DNA from: Rhynchopus sp. YZ270_cl-10
Taxonomy: Eukaryota > Euglenozoa > Diplonemea > Diplonemida > Diplonemidae
Assembly (NCBI GenBank): GCA_964035575.1
Contig: OZ037905.1
Location: forward strand, 87,001 to 151,000
Reading direction: 5' to 3'
DNA: 64,000 bases
In this document: positions 31,734 to 44,031 of the stretch, piece after piece
How positions within the stretch are numbered: the stretch's first letter is position 1
Layout of the letters: every line of letters begins with the position of its first letter
Made by a program: the position numbers and the translations under genes
The notes under the pieces: generated by a model
Databases searched by the model: none
Seen by the model: only the letters and a program-made list of their open reading frames with translations
What the model was told of the DNA's origin: nothing

Positions 31734-33720
31734 CGGTACGACTCAAGAGAAGTACCCAGAAGGGGGAAGGGGGCGGACCTATGTGTGGCTGGAATAGAAA
31801 GAAGAGTTTGAAGCGAAAAACGCCTTAGCAAGCATCGTGGTGTTCATGCACATATTATCTCAAAGAGGGTGCGCAAAGACACACTTTTTAGTCACAATGG
31901 AGTGTGTGTGTGCTGGGCAGCTTCACACACACGGAACGCTATCGCGTGCACTCACGACCCTGTTTTAATACTGGATGGCACCCGCTAAATATAGCTTTAT
32001 TTCACAGTGAATAAAGTGAGGAGGACGATGCAGCGGCAGTGCAGGACATCATCCCTACGGTGCAGGACTGCTTCACAAAGGACATTTCTTCCCGTTTCTT
32101 GATGGGGCGGTTCTCTAAAAAGCCAAAACCCAAGGATTTTATACTGGCTATTCAGGAGGAAACCCGTTGAGGAAAGCCGTTGTGGCTTTCAAAGAACGGC
32201 GAGAGCTCATCGCCCACCTTCTGAAGCAACCCCTGGACATGCCGTCAACTATGGCAGAGCAGATGCTCAACCTGCACATCCCCCTGCTCAACAAGGTGAT
32301 CAGAGGTCGGTCGCATCGCTCAATTGTGACTGACCTTGACGACGACGTGACCCGCAAGGTGAATCTCCCCGTGCGGTACAAAAACATGAAGCGAAGTGGC
32401 ACGGTGGTCAACCCGCCTCCTTGTGTTCACATGCCTCTTGGTGCGACACAAAGCTATGTCCACAGGTTCAAGCAATATGAACACATGATAGAGAGAGGTT
32501 CCGTCTCTTTGCACCGTCCGCCATTTCGAAAGAACTCACCGACCACCCGATCTCCCCTCCCTTGCACGATGTTGCCGAAAACCTCTCCACCGCACCGCAT
32601 GACATCGGCTGTTACGTACATGAGGTGGAACCTCTCGGGAGGAAGGAAGTAGGGAAGGGAAGGGAGCAGAGTCTGGGGGGGGTGGAGTCCCACAGCAAGG
32701 TTGCTGATGAAGTAACCATCGGCATCCCCCATTTGCAGCAAGCCCCGCCCTCACAACCATTTTGCAGACCAGATGAGATGGGGAGTCGGGAAAGGAGTTT
32801 TACTTCAAAAAAAAAAAATGACAAATAAAAAAAAATCCGTTTTCGTTTGTCTGTGTGCACCGAGCACAGCTTTTTGGGGGTGTGAGGAATTATTCATGTA
32901 TGTCGAAAAATTGTTGAAGTACAATTATTCTCTGTTGCCTTTTTTTTGCTTTATTTTAAATGTGCACAAAAAAAAGGAATATCACGTTATGGTGTTCTTC
33001 CCTGTTTAGTTGTGTTGTGCTATTCACCCATTATTTTTTATGTATCGATAATTGAAGGATAACCCTGTCGAGACGAACCCCCATACCCTGTTCCTGACGT
33101 GGTCCTAGTACCACTAACCCAATCACAAACCCTCCCCACCCCAGACCCGCTCAAGCTCTAAGAAATAAAAATAAAAGAACACGCACCGCCCTATGATTTC
33201 TATTGAGGGTGATTACCCAAAACCGCCCTCACGTTCTCCCCCCAAAACCCACCCTAAGTCAACCCCCGTTGTTTTGTTTTGTTTTGTTTTTCTCGTTGTT
33301 CAATCCATGTTAACCTGTGTGCCGCTCGACGCAGAGTAGCAAGCTGCCTTTGCTCTGGCAGAGGTGAGTGCCTGTAGGTGGATACGTGTTTTGAAACTGT
33401 TTTTTTTTTTAACCCCCAGTTATTTTTTTCCTTACACGGTAGTGTTATTAGAAACCCGCAGGTTTGCGGGTTTACGGGTTTACTCATAATATGTAAGTAA
33501 TCAAAGATCAGTTGGCGACCGGAAAAGTCGGGTTTATTAATCAATAGAGCAGAAGTCTCTCCGAAAAGCACAAACAGAAGCGCGCTTTGAGGTTTTCTCT
33601 CTTCCTAATTTAAAGGTTTGTAAGATGAACCGAAACCTCTCATGTTTAGTCATCAACAAATAGTGGATCTCATCCTCTTGTCAGTAATGCAAAAACCAAG
33701 TTTTCCTAAAAAGGCCATAC
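31734..33720. other. Spacer between the XRN and Nup85-like genes
   Basis: Contains the XRN 5' flank, with a pyrimidine tract ending TTCTCTTGAG 8 nt before the ATG. The possible plus-strand coding remnant at 32010-32660 and A/T-rich sequence follow. An AAGATGAACCGAAACC motif at ~33619 belongs to the dispersed motif family. No other gene seen. Confidence 0.45.
32010..32660 (+). pseudogene. Possible decayed coding region on the opposite strand
   Basis: The plus strand has two adjoining protein-like open frames in different phases: ~32018-32170 (FTKDISSRFLMGRFSKKPKP) and 32167-32652 (FKERRELIAHLLKQPLDMP). Base composition matches coding DNA rather than spacer, and this would be the only plus-strand gene in the window. 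I cannot name a family. It may be a remnant of a mobile element. Confidence 0.3.
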
Positions 33721-36034
33721 CAAACGGATGTACTGGAAATCCCTCGAGCTGCGGTCTGCACTGTCGAGCGAGCCGTAGAGGTCGGCGCTCTCCAAAACGT
33801 CCTCGAGTGTGGTTGCGAGGAGGCCTACTGTCGCGATCGAGAAGTACGACGTTTCTGTGTTGTTTTGATGTTAGCTTTGCTCCTTTGCGATGACATACCT
33901 GCATCCTTCATGAGCGGGACCAGGAGGTGCAGTGCTGCAAGCTTGAGCTCTGCAGGCGATGCAGGGCACCGGAGCGCACGTAGCGCTGCTTCTCGCAGCT
34001 CGACGTGCTGTGCCTCTGCTGAGTTGGCCACCAGGTCGGCCACCACGGTCGCAAGTGACATCGTATCCAAGAACGACGAAGGTGCCTGACTAAAGAACAC
34101 AACATCAACCTGCTGTGCCTCAGCTGCAGGCGGCCATTTGAACATCGTCTTCGTCGCAGCCGCCTCTGCAAGGCATGCGAGTGGTGCTGCTGCCGTCGCG
34201 GCTGCGTCCTGTGGTAGGGATGTGTGTGTGTGTGTAGTGGAAAAGAGAGAAAGTGTTGTGACGCAAGCCCACCTGCTGCCTACAGAGCTCAGCATACCTG
34301 CTTCTCCTCAACAACGCTCAGCGCCCAGTCGGCAACAAGCCCCTCTACGTGGTCCTCAACAGCGTCGCAGTCGCCCGCTTGGAAGAGACGTTTCACACCC
34401 TCCACCACAAGGCCACGACGCACAGCACGGTGGCCGTGCGCGGCAAGCATTGCCTTGATGCAGGCAAGCACCACACCGTCCGCGTCTGCCTGCCGCCAGA
34501 TGTCGTACTGTGCGATCACGTGGTCGACGCCTTGCGGCGAGACGTCCAGACTGGCCACAACGTTGCACAGCACGGCACGGCACTCCACACCACCGCCCCA
34601 GGCACAGTAGTCCAGCGCCAGCTCCCAGTAGGCAGGCGACCTGGTGTAGATCTCACTGGCATAAGCGGCAAAGGAGCGGTCACGCAGAACGTCGCATGTG
34701 GCCTGCGGGATGTGGATGTCAGGGACACGCGCCACCACCTCCAGCATGTGGGCGACAAGCCCCGGAACGTTGAACACATCTGTCAGCGCCAAGAGGTCGA
34801 GCACCCTGCGGTTCAGAACGTGCAGGATGACGAGGTCGTCCTGCGGCAAGTTGTCGATCTCCGCACTTCCCATCCCCATGCGCATGAAGAGGTTGCGTTC
34901 GCCACTAATGAACTCCGCAAGCTGGTCAAGCGTCACTTGCGGCGCCATGTACAGCAGCGCCAACGACAGCGCCTCCTTCCAGTCCAGCCGTGCCTCCCCA
35001 GCAAGCAGGTCCTGAGAGAACACAAGGCAGTCGAACACCGACAGCAGCCCGCCCACAAAGGGACGCACAGAGCTGCTCTCCTGGGCAAGCTGTTTGAGGC
35101 TCGCGCCGTACGCCGTGCTTGGGTCCCAGAAGTGTTGGTACGCAGGCTTCACCATTGCGACCCACTCAGCAAAGCGGGACGTCGCTTCCGCCTCGCCCTC
35201 GACGATCATCTTGAAGCACTGTGCGTGGGCAGAGGTGAAGTGGATGAGGCTCTGCATGAGCTCGTGGATGGGGCCTGATGCCTCGTTGTACAGACCCCCT
35301 ATCATGCCCAGGTTTCGTGTAATCACAAGAAACTCATGCAGCACGTTGGTGCGGCCAAGCTTCGCAAGACCCACCACAAATCGCTCGAACGAGACACCCC
35401 CATCACCCATCACCCACTCTGAGAAGTCCGCCGCCACTAAGGCCACCTGCGACTGCACAGCAGGGTCCTGTATCTGCAGGCTCTGTTCCAAGGTTAAGTA
35501 CAGACGCGACACAAGGTGCAGCTCCTCGGACATGCCAAGCAGCAGACTCTGCGCAATCGACGGCAGCTGCGCCAACGCCCTCTCAAGCATCTGCGTGATG
35601 TGCTGCATGGGGAGGAGCTCCTTCGATTTCATGCCCCGAAAGAACTCCACATACCCTGCTGCCGGTGCCCGACCGTCCACCTCAAAGGAGTGCAGCAGAC
35701 ACCACAGACGCGACCCGAACTCATTGTTATACAAGGTGCGTTCTGCACCCTTCAGGTCTTCACTTCCGGCACCAGCACTGAGACATGTTGTGTAGGCTTT
35801 GTAAGCGTGGAAGAGCTCAATCGAAAGCTGCGTTGTGCCGGCACGTGCCTCGTCTGTTGTCATGGGTGCGACCCTGCAGCGGTCCTTGCGCAGGAGGTCG
35901 TGGCAGCGCAGGACAAGCTCTGCTGTCGCAGCGTTGCGTCCGTGCACTGCGTCGCCGAGGGGCAGCTCCTCACCTCCATCATGCCCAGTGTGCAGGGCAG
36001 AGCACAGCAACAGGTCGAAGGGGCGGGACGGCAT
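33721..36034 (-). CDS. Nup85-like nuclear pore scaffold protein (3' end unresolved)
   Basis: Exons: 36034-34298, 34208-33899 and 33854-33721. Introns are 89 and 44 nt, GT-AG, giving at least 727 residues. The protein is almost all alpha-helical with no repeats, as expected of an alpha-solenoid. The segment SPAYWELALDYCAWGGG, followed by a helix pair and GVKRLFQAGDCDAVEDHV, resembles the part of Nup85 that follows its crown. Nup85 is a Y-complex member of the nuclear pore. The start is the ATG at 36034; an open extension upstream looks non-coding. After IRL at 33721 there is a GTATGG donor-like site. Either another exon follows or the frame ends four codons later. Identity rests on pattern memory; another solenoid nucleoporin or COPII-type protein is possible. 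Confidence 0.5.
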
Positions 36035-36594
36035 TGCGGAGGGGATGAGGGTAAGGGGTGGGGGCGGAGGTTGGATGTCCCCTTGGTTCCTAAGTAGGTA
36101 GGTGGTGGTGGTGGTGTCGGGAGTACTGTTAGTTCCGTACCGACCCTCCCCCGTGAAATTGTCTCCCCTGGGGGAAAAAGTGAGGGGGGGACAATACGGC
36201 AAAAGGGGGGACAATTTCTCGTACTGTAAGGGTGGCCGTTTTGGTGTGAAGAAGGGAGAGCAAAGGTTGTCCCTGCGACTCCCTCGAAATTGTCCCTGGG
36301 GGCAAAATACGGTTTTTGGGAGGGGGTACAATTTCACGGGGGAGGGTCGGTACTTTAAAAAAAAATCTCTCTTTTTATAAAACACGACACAGCAAAGGTG
36401 TCCGTTCTGTGGAAAAAAATATACCACCCATCTCCTGTGTCACATCGTTGATTATTTCCCTACGTTGACTGCATGAAACTTCGGGTACATCGACCAGGAT
36501 TTTAAAAATCCTGGGCGCGGGTTAATTCCACAAACTGGGGAGGGCACGTAGCGGGGTGGGGTGGTACTTGTGAAGGAAACGTGTCATATGCATA
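36035..36594. other. 5' flank of the Nup85-like gene and left edge of a WD40-family spacer
   Basis: 36130-36350 contains an inverted repeat pairing GTACCGACCCTCCCCCGTGA with its complement near 36335. From ~36480 to 36594 the sequence matches 18851-18950 of the WD40 array (GGGTTAATTCCA.AAACTGG, AGGGCACGTAGCGGGGTGGG). This marks the edge of a spacer later interrupted by the TIR element. Confidence 0.5.
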
Positions 36595-37512
36595 TCACCC
36601 ATTCCATGAAAAACCGTATACAAAACCCCTGTTTTTGGTAAAGAAACTAGACAACTTCTACTCCACTAATCTTATCGATTTTTTTTTTAATTGAAAGCGC
36701 CGAGCTCGGAAATTCACACTAGCGCATTTTCGACAACAAAAAAATACTTCATATTTCCGCAAACGATGTCGTCCGTGGCCACATAATTTTAACAGGGGCC
36801 CAGGTCCCCAAAAAAAATATTTTTTTTCTTTTTTTGGAAGATCGGGTACGAAATCTTTCAATTCCGGGGTCGGACGATTTTTTTCATGCATCTGTTGATG
36901 TCTATTATTTTTTGGGCAGTTCTTAGGCGGAAGGTACCTACTAGGAAGTGCCTTATGGTGCCCCTTTTACAGAGGAATCCCTCTATATTTTAAGGCCACG
37001 CTTTCGTCAACAAAAAATTGCCCAATCACGCGTTTGAAAGATGCAGTGCAATATCTTGCAATTCCGGGGTCGTACGACCAACGGGTAGACGCAGAAGGCG
37101 ACCAGGGTACTACCGTATACCAGCGGCGAACACCCCATTTTCCAAGGTAATTTGCCCTGCTATATACAGCTATAGTGCAAAATTACCCATGGTAAAAAAA
37201 GTAGACAACTTCTACTCCACTAATCTTCTCGATTTTTTTTTAATGAAAAGCGCTGAGCTCGGAAATTCACACTAGCGGTGTTTTGGGGGGTTTTTGTGAC
37301 CAGGAAATTGTCGAGATAACTGGGAGCGCCGGACCCAAAACTCTCCCACACATCCTCGGATGGGATTTTTTTTATATTTTTTTTGAAAAAAATATTCTCA
37401 GATCCGGGGAGTCAAAATGAATCAAATGCGGGGTCGGACGATAAAAAATTTGCATCTGGGTTCTCTGAGTGACTTTTTTGCAAAAGTATACGGAATTTCA
37501 TGGAATGGGTGA
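36595..37512. mobile_element. Non-autonomous TIR element, ~918 bp
   Basis: The left end TCACCCATTCCATGAAA..CCGTATAC and the inverted right end form ~27-bp terminal inverted repeats with two mismatches. TA flanks both ends (36593-36594 and 37513-37514). The spacer of copies 4/5 (18945-18975) gives the empty site, with one substitution. Inside, a ~85-bp block (ACAACTTCTACTCCACTAAT to TCACACTAGCG) occurs twice, at 36650-36735 and 37203-37287. It encodes no protein I can support. Most likely a Tc1/mariner-like MITE, given the TA duplication. Confidence 0.75.
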
Positions 37513-37606
37513 TATATCTTCATGTGTGTTCCTGCGTGGAGTTACCCAGGCAAGGTGCAGAAAAGGGAAGCAAGTTAGATGGCACCTTTACGTTGTGGAA
37601 ATGGGT

Positions 37607-38698
37607 TCAAGACAGGTGTGAGATGTCAACAATCTCAACACCCTCATCCCTGCCGTACATCACCACACCACCACAGCTGCTCATTGCAAGACGGAAAGAA
37701 TTCGTATCCGGTTCAAATACACGGTGCAAGAGTTGCTTCCCTGTTGAGATGGACCACATGCACAATATTTCAGAAGTGTGGGTAGCAACAACGTCGTTCG
37801 ACACAGCAACATCAGCCCAGTCGTTTGCGCAGTGGTCTTCAAATACGCATTCACCTGTTTCGATGTTCCAGACGCGCACGCCTTTGCCGTTGTAACACGC
37901 TGCAATGAAACGCTGGTTTGGCGACAGTGACACAGAATTAACCTCAGAAGGGCATGTCAGAACAAGCACCTCCACCCCTGTCGTGTAGTCCCAGATGGTG
38001 ACATCTTTGCTGTTGTTGCCAAACATCGCCACCTTGTCGCCTGTCACAAGCATCACGTTGCTGCACTTCACAATGTGGCCCCACTCATGCACAACAACAC
38101 CTGTTGCAATGTCCCACACCTGCAAACCCTTGTTCGTGCAGCACGACAACAGCTTTGTGCCACAGGATGACCATGCCGTGGTCCACCTCTCATCACCTTC
38201 ATCTCCAAAGGAGTGCTTCAATGCACCTGTCTTCACGTCATGAACTTCAGCACACTCCGTGTCCTCGTTGATACATGAGATCCACTCACTGCACGGTGAG
38301 AAGGATGTCTTGCAGGCTTGGTCTGCAGGGAAGCTGCACAGACGCTCATGTGTTTCCGTGTCAAAGATGAACACAACAGTCTCGCTATCCAGCACTGCAA
38401 GGAACCTGTCACACGGGGAGAGTGTGAGGGAGTGCGGGTCAACCAAAGGGATCACCCCAGGAGTGATGTTGGCACCAGTGCAGTACAGCTCAACGGCACA
38501 TCCCTCATCCATCTCCGTGTCGCAGATGAGCAAGTCGTCGTTGCCGATGTCGCCACCGCCTCTCATCCGCACACCAACATGCCGAGCACGTGGCATGCCA
38601 AGCTCCGCAACAAGCTTCCCCTTCACCTGTGCAAGGGTGGCGCTCCTGTCCACTTCTATCACACAGCTTGCAGACTCAAAGTGTCCTGTGATGTCCAT
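37607..38698 (-). CDS. UBL-WD40 family protein, copy 7
   Basis: 363 residues, intact. The UBL carries DLLICDTEM and ELGMPRARH, rare departures from the near-constant domain. Blade 1 (LVDPHSLTLS) and the last two blades (AYNGKGVRVWNIETG, EPDTNSFRLAMSSCGG) are unlike other copies, so this is a separate lineage. The class A spacer precedes it; the TIR element lies ~95 bp past its stop. Confidence 0.82.
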   Translation of the reverse strand: MDITGHFESASCVIEVDRSATLAQVKGKLVAELGMPRARHVGVRMRGGGDIGNDDLLICDTEMDEGCAVELYCTGANITPGVIPLVDPHSLTLSPCDRFLAVLDSETVVFIFDTETHERLCSFPADQACKTSFSPCSEWISCINEDTECAEVHDVKTGALKHSFGDEGDERWTTAWSSCGTKLLSCCTNKGLQVWDIATGVVVHEWGHIVKCSNVMLVTGDKVAMFGNNSKDVTIWDYTTGVEVLVLTCPSEVNSVSLSPNQRFIAACYNGKGVRVWNIETGECVFEDHCANDWADVAVSNDVVATHTSEILCMWSISTGKQLLHRVFEPDTNSFRLAMSSCGGVVMYGRDEGVEIVDISHLS

Positions 38699-39049
38699 GT
38701 TCAGGGGGTGTAACTCTGTTCTGTGGGGACAGGTGTGTGGGGAGGGCAGGAAGAAGAGGGGTGGGGTGGTGTTTGTGAAAGGAAACGAGATGTGTTGTCA
38801 TTTGCAAAAACAAGAGAGATAACTCCTCACCCAGTTAGAGGTCCTCCCACCTTCCCACACCACGACGGGTAGTTGTGCTTCGTGTGTGCAAAAGCCACAG
38901 CGGAACGGCGCGGTCTCCATTGCCAACCCACTCCCACAACGAGAGACATGTGCATCTATCTTCAGGTAGCTTCCTGCGTGGAGTTACCCAGGCAAGGTGC
39001 AGGAAAGGGAAGCAAAGTTAGATGGCACCTCTCATTTCTGGAAATGGGT

Positions 39050-40132
39050 TCAAGACAGGTGTGAGATGTCAACAATCTCAACACCCCCACTCCCTCCGTA
39101 CATCACCACACCACCACAGCTGCTGATTGCAACACCGTAAGAATGGCTATCAAGGTCACGACATATCAGTTCCGCTGTTGAGATGGACCACACGGACAAG
39201 CTCTCAGAAGAGTCGGCAGCAACAACGTCATTCGACACAGCAACTTCAACCCAGTCGTTTTCTGAGTCGTCTTCAAATACACATTCACCTGTTTCGATGT
39301 TCCAGACACGCGCACAATTGCTGCAACATGCTGTAATGAAACGTTGGTTTGGTGACAGTGCCAAATAACCAACACTCGCAGGGCACGTGAGAACAAGCAC
39401 CTCCACCCCTGTCGTGTAGTCCCAGATGGTGACATCTTTGCTGCTGTCGCCATACATCGCCACCCTGTCGCCTGTCACAACCATTACCGCCACGCAAGAC
39501 ACAATGTGGCTCCATTCATGCACAACAACGCCTGTTGCAATGTCCCACACCTGCAAACCCTTGTTCCTGCAGCACGACAACAGCTTTGTTCCACAGGGTG
39601 ACCATGCTGTGGCCCACCTCACTTCACCTTCATCTCCAAAGGAGTGCTTCAATGCACCTGTCTTCACGTCATAAACTTCAGCACAGGCCTCGTTCTCGTG
39701 TATGAATGAGATCCACTCACTGCAAGGTGAGAATGTGGGTTTCACAGAATAGTCGCAAGAGAAGCGGCACAGACGCTCATGTGTTTCCATGTCGAAGATG
39801 GACATATCATCCTTGTAATACATCACAGCAAGGTACCTGTCACACGGGGAGAGTGTGATGGAGGACGTCTGCTCCGAACCTTGTATCACCCCAGGAGTGA
39901 TGTTGGCACCAGTGCAGTACAGCTCAACGGCACATCCCTCATCCATCTCCGTGTCGCAGATGCGCAAGTCGTCGTTGCCGATGTCGCCACCGCCTCTCAT
40001 CCGCACACCAACATGCCGAGCACGTGGCACGCCAAGCTCCGCAACAAGCTTCCCCTTCACCTGTGCAAGGGTGGCGCTCCTGTCCACTTCTATCACACAG
40101 CTTGCAGACTCGAAGTGTCCTGTGATGTCCAT
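39050..40132 (-). CDS. UBL-WD40 family protein, copy 8
   Basis: 360 residues, intact. Blade 6-7 is shortened (VWSISTAELICRDLDSHSYG), a feature shared only with broken copy 10. Blade 2 (FIHENEACAEVYDV) is shared with copies 9 and 10. Upstream, the class A spacer breaks off after ~60 bp (40225) and gives way to unique sequence. Confidence 0.82.
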   Translation of the reverse strand: MDITGHFESASCVIEVDRSATLAQVKGKLVAELGVPRARHVGVRMRGGGDIGNDDLRICDTEMDEGCAVELYCTGANITPGVIQGSEQTSSITLSPCDRYLAVMYYKDDMSIFDMETHERLCRFSCDYSVKPTFSPCSEWISFIHENEACAEVYDVKTGALKHSFGDEGEVRWATAWSPCGTKLLSCCRNKGLQVWDIATGVVVHEWSHIVSCVAVMVVTGDRVAMYGDSSKDVTIWDYTTGVEVLVLTCPASVGYLALSPNQRFITACCSNCARVWNIETGECVFEDDSENDWVEVAVSNDVVAADSSESLSVWSISTAELICRDLDSHSYGVAISSCGGVVMYGGSGGVEIVDISHLS

Positions 40133-40845
40133 GTTCAGGGGGTGTAACTCTGTTCTGTGGGGACAAGTGTATGGGGAGGGCAGGAAGAAGAGGGGTGGGG
40201 TGGTGTTTGTGAAGGAAACGAGACATAGTGCGTTCTGTGGGGATCAGAGAGGTGAAAAGGTGGTTATGTATTTGAAAGAGCCAAAGGAGACAAAGCTCGG
40301 CGTCGCACGCACACATCTGAAGCAATCAGCATTGCACAGCCAAAAACTAACACCGGACTCACAGAGACGGAGTATACTATGAAGGACCTTCACATGCTCC
40401 TTCGACTGATAACTTACGAAAAAGAGTGGGAAGAAAATATGCGGGGTACCTATGTTTCTCTCGAGGCTTTTATGTACAAATACGTTTTAATTTTTGTTGG
40501 GGAAAACGCACCCCCTATTTCTTTTACTCGTTTTTGTTCGTATTTTATTCTTCGAGAATAAAATGGAATGCCAACAACAAGATTCGTTCTAGTTCTTCGT
40601 AACAACACATACACGTACAGTTTTATTTCTCCCGTTTTTTACTTTTTCTTCTTCATTTCTTTTTGATAATTTGTTGGAGTAGTGTAGCTGCCAAACAGAC
40701 AGTCTTCACTGTATCTTTTTTGTTATTTTCACGATCTAAAAAAAAAAACGTGGCGGGCACGCACTATCTAAAATATCATTTGGGACGTATTCCACCCACA
40801 CAAATTCCCCAACATAATACACCATCAGCACACAGAACACAATCA
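40133..40845. other. Spacer between copy 8 and the coiled-coil gene
   Basis: Class A spacer to ~40225, then unique A/T-rich sequence with no gene. It includes the 3' flank of the minus-strand coiled-coil gene. Confidence 0.5.
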
Positions 40846-43800
40846 TCAGACTCCCGTGGTACATGACTGCGTCCGTTCCCTGGCAAGCTCTGCCAAAGGC
40901 TCGAGCAGACTCAGCTCAGACAGAAGGCTGTGCTCACGCTGACGGAGGGTTCCGATCTTGGCCCGCAGGGCAGACGTCGTTGTGGAAAGGCTTTTCTCCT
41001 TTTGCAGGATGTTCTGCTTCGCGACTGTGATGTTTGATGTGACCTGGTCAAGCACTGCAGTCATGTTGTGAGCCTCTGGCGCAGGCGGCACCGAGCGTGC
41101 ATCAGCGTCCATCGCCTCCTGCTTTGCGGAAAGCTGTTTGAACGAGAGCTGCACCTTCGACATTTGCGCGCACACATTCGCAAGCTCGTCCTCCAGCCTA
41201 CGCCGCTCCACGCGTACACGACCCAAATCCCTCCTCGACTCCTCGCACTGCCTGCTGCTGTCGTCCAGGACCACTTCCTCAAAAGGTGAAGGCGATCTCC
41301 GTTCGCGCAACGCAGTGTCCCTGCCGTGCCTGAGGGTCACCTGCTCCTTGCGCCACTCCTCATGTCGATTAGCGGATGATGTGGCAGGCAGTGCCCGCCG
41401 CCCACTGAACGTCGCCCTCTTTGGACTCACCGCAGACGACGGGGTCGCAGCTATCGTCCCTGTCGACCCCTTCACGACTGACGGCATGGGTGATGGCATC
41501 TCGGGCAGAGGTGACACAGCTCTGGCCTCTGCTGACGGTGGCGGCGGGCTTGCGGTGCGCGATGTGCGCGACGTAAGGAACGACGCTGCCGCGGATGGCG
41601 ACGCAAACGAGGCGTGTTGCAACGACGGCGACACACATGACATGTCGCTCTCGCCTGGAGACAGCACACTTCGTTCCCTTTCCCCCAACGGCGGCGGCGG
41701 CGAGCTCCGCGGTGGCGTTGTATGGACAGGCTCGGGTGGTGGTGGCGATGTGTGCCCCAAAGACCTCTGCATCTGTGTGTCTGCAACAGGGGTGACACTC
41801 CGCCGTGCAGACGGTGTCTCTGCAGGCAGGGGTGACCTGCGCTCGATGTGGTGGTGAGGACCGCCACCGCCACCGCCACCACCGCGGCTGTCGTGCTGGG
41901 AGGAAGACTGACCACCTGCACCAATGCGGCTTACCACCTCAAAGGCGTCACCACGCAGTTCACTGGTGTATGAGTACTCTTGGCGTGGCGGTGGCTGTGG
42001 TGGCGACGTGGTAGGGAGTGCGGTAGAGGTGTGCAGCTGCAGTGTCTCGTGTGTGCTCTGTGTGTGTGGTGCAGGATGCTGCCGGCCAGTGTAGCGCTTG
42101 GGGTCCGTGTGGTCTGCGTGCGATGTGTGGTAGTGGTGTGGCTGTGCCTCGAGTGGGTCATGAGATGTACTGCGAACATTCGCCCGTTCAAGCGCTTGAG
42201 TCACAGAGTGCCCGCTCGCTTGCAAAGGGGTTTGGTGTGAAAACAGGGCAGAAGGATCGTGTCCCGTTTCCGCTAGAGGTGTGTGCCGTGTAGACCCTGC
42301 TGCGTGGGATGTGGAGAGCCCTGTGCCCTGAAGCAGGCGGGTAGCGGCCTGTATTTCGTGTGCAGTGGACAAACCTCTTCCCCGCAAGTCAAGCGACTGC
42401 TGGTGAAGCTCGTGTACGGTCGCCAGGTCGGTACCGTGCAGCTCAGACCCCTGCTGTGCCCGTGTGCGCAACGTTGTGTCAGCCCCGCCACGTTCACGCT
42501 CGACCCCCTTCAACGTTGATGTGAGTTTGCCCTTCAGCTGCACAATCTCCTCCCGCTTCGCCTGCAGCGTCGTCAGGCTCTTAGGTTGCAGGTGTGGAGT
42601 GGGCTCGCTGTGTCGGGCCTGCTCCATAGAAACGCCACTTCCCTGCAGATGCACAGCTGGCTCCTGTACAGCGTGGCCTTGGGACATCCCTGCGGTACGG
42701 CCCACCAAGTTGACTGTTTCCTCTTCGCGTCCACGTTGTAACGTCTGTGCAGATCCTTGCAGTTGTGGAGTGGGTTCAGTGTATCGGGCTTGTTCCATAG
42801 TCACACCAGTTCCTTGCAACTGTACACCTTCTTGCACAGCCTGCCCTTGGAACATCCCAGTAGTGCTACCCTGCAAGTTGACTGTTTCCACATCACGGTT
42901 GCGCTGAAGGGTTTGTGCAGATCCTTGCAGTTGTGGAGTGGGCTCGGTGTATCGGGCTTGTTCCATGGTCACACCACTTCCTTGCAAACCTTTTTGCACA
43001 GCCTGCCCTTGGAACATCCCAGTAGTCCGACCCTGCAAGTTGACTGTTTCCACATCACGGTTGCGCTGAAGGGTCTGTGCAGATCCTTGCAGCTGCGGGG
43101 TGGGATCGCTGTATCGGGTTTGTTCCATCGTCACACCACTCCCTTGCAGATGCACTGGATCGCTTTTTGCCTGTCCTTGGAACATCCCCGCCGTGCGGCC
43201 TTGCAAGTTGACTGTTTCCACATCACGTCCACGTTGTAACGTCTGTGCAGATCCTTGCAGTTGTGGAGTGGGCTCGGTGTATCGGGCTTGTTCCATAGTC
43301 ACACCACTTCCTTGCAACTGCACACCTTCTTGCACAGCCTGCCCTTGGAACATCCCAGTAGTGCTACCCTGCAAGTTGATTGTTTCCACATCACGGTTGC
43401 GGTGAAGGGTCTGTGCAGATCCTTGAAGCTGAGGGGTGTTGTTGTGCACGGCACGCGACAGTGTTGCCCCGCTGCCGTGCAGCTGCGGGCTATCGTTGAG
43501 GAGAGCCTGCGCAACAGACGTGGTCCTCGCAGCCAGATGCACGCTGTCCTTCGGCTGCGACGTGGCGTGGCCCTGGCCGTGCAGCTGCGACGGCTGATGC
43601 TGCAGCATGTGTGAGCGGCTTGACGCTGTGAGCTGCTGTGTCTCTCTTCTTGGGGACAGGGACGACGAGAAGCTCTTCCCCTGCAGCTGTGCCTGCCCTC
43701 TGCCCTCCAGCTGCGCACGCTGCGGTGACATCGCTGATGATGTGCTTGTGCCTTCGAGCACTTGCTGTGCGTCACGCTGAGGGGAGAGCGACGAGGCCTG

Positions 43801-43938
43801 ACTGGGCAGCAGCCAGTGTGTATCGGGGAGTGAGTTGCACGTGTCTTCCATAGGCGTGACGTCGCTCATGGGGGTGTACATCGTGGACATGCTGCCGGCT
43901 GTGCGTAGTTCAGAGGATTGAGAGTACAGTGGCAGCTG

Positions 43939-44031
<93 letters not shown>

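Noticed and set aside
34349-35278. 309-codon plus-strand frame opposite the Nup85-like gene
   Set aside because: No domain, and amino-acid use typical of an antisense shadow (many Arg, His, Val). The helical solenoid on the minus strand is convincing.
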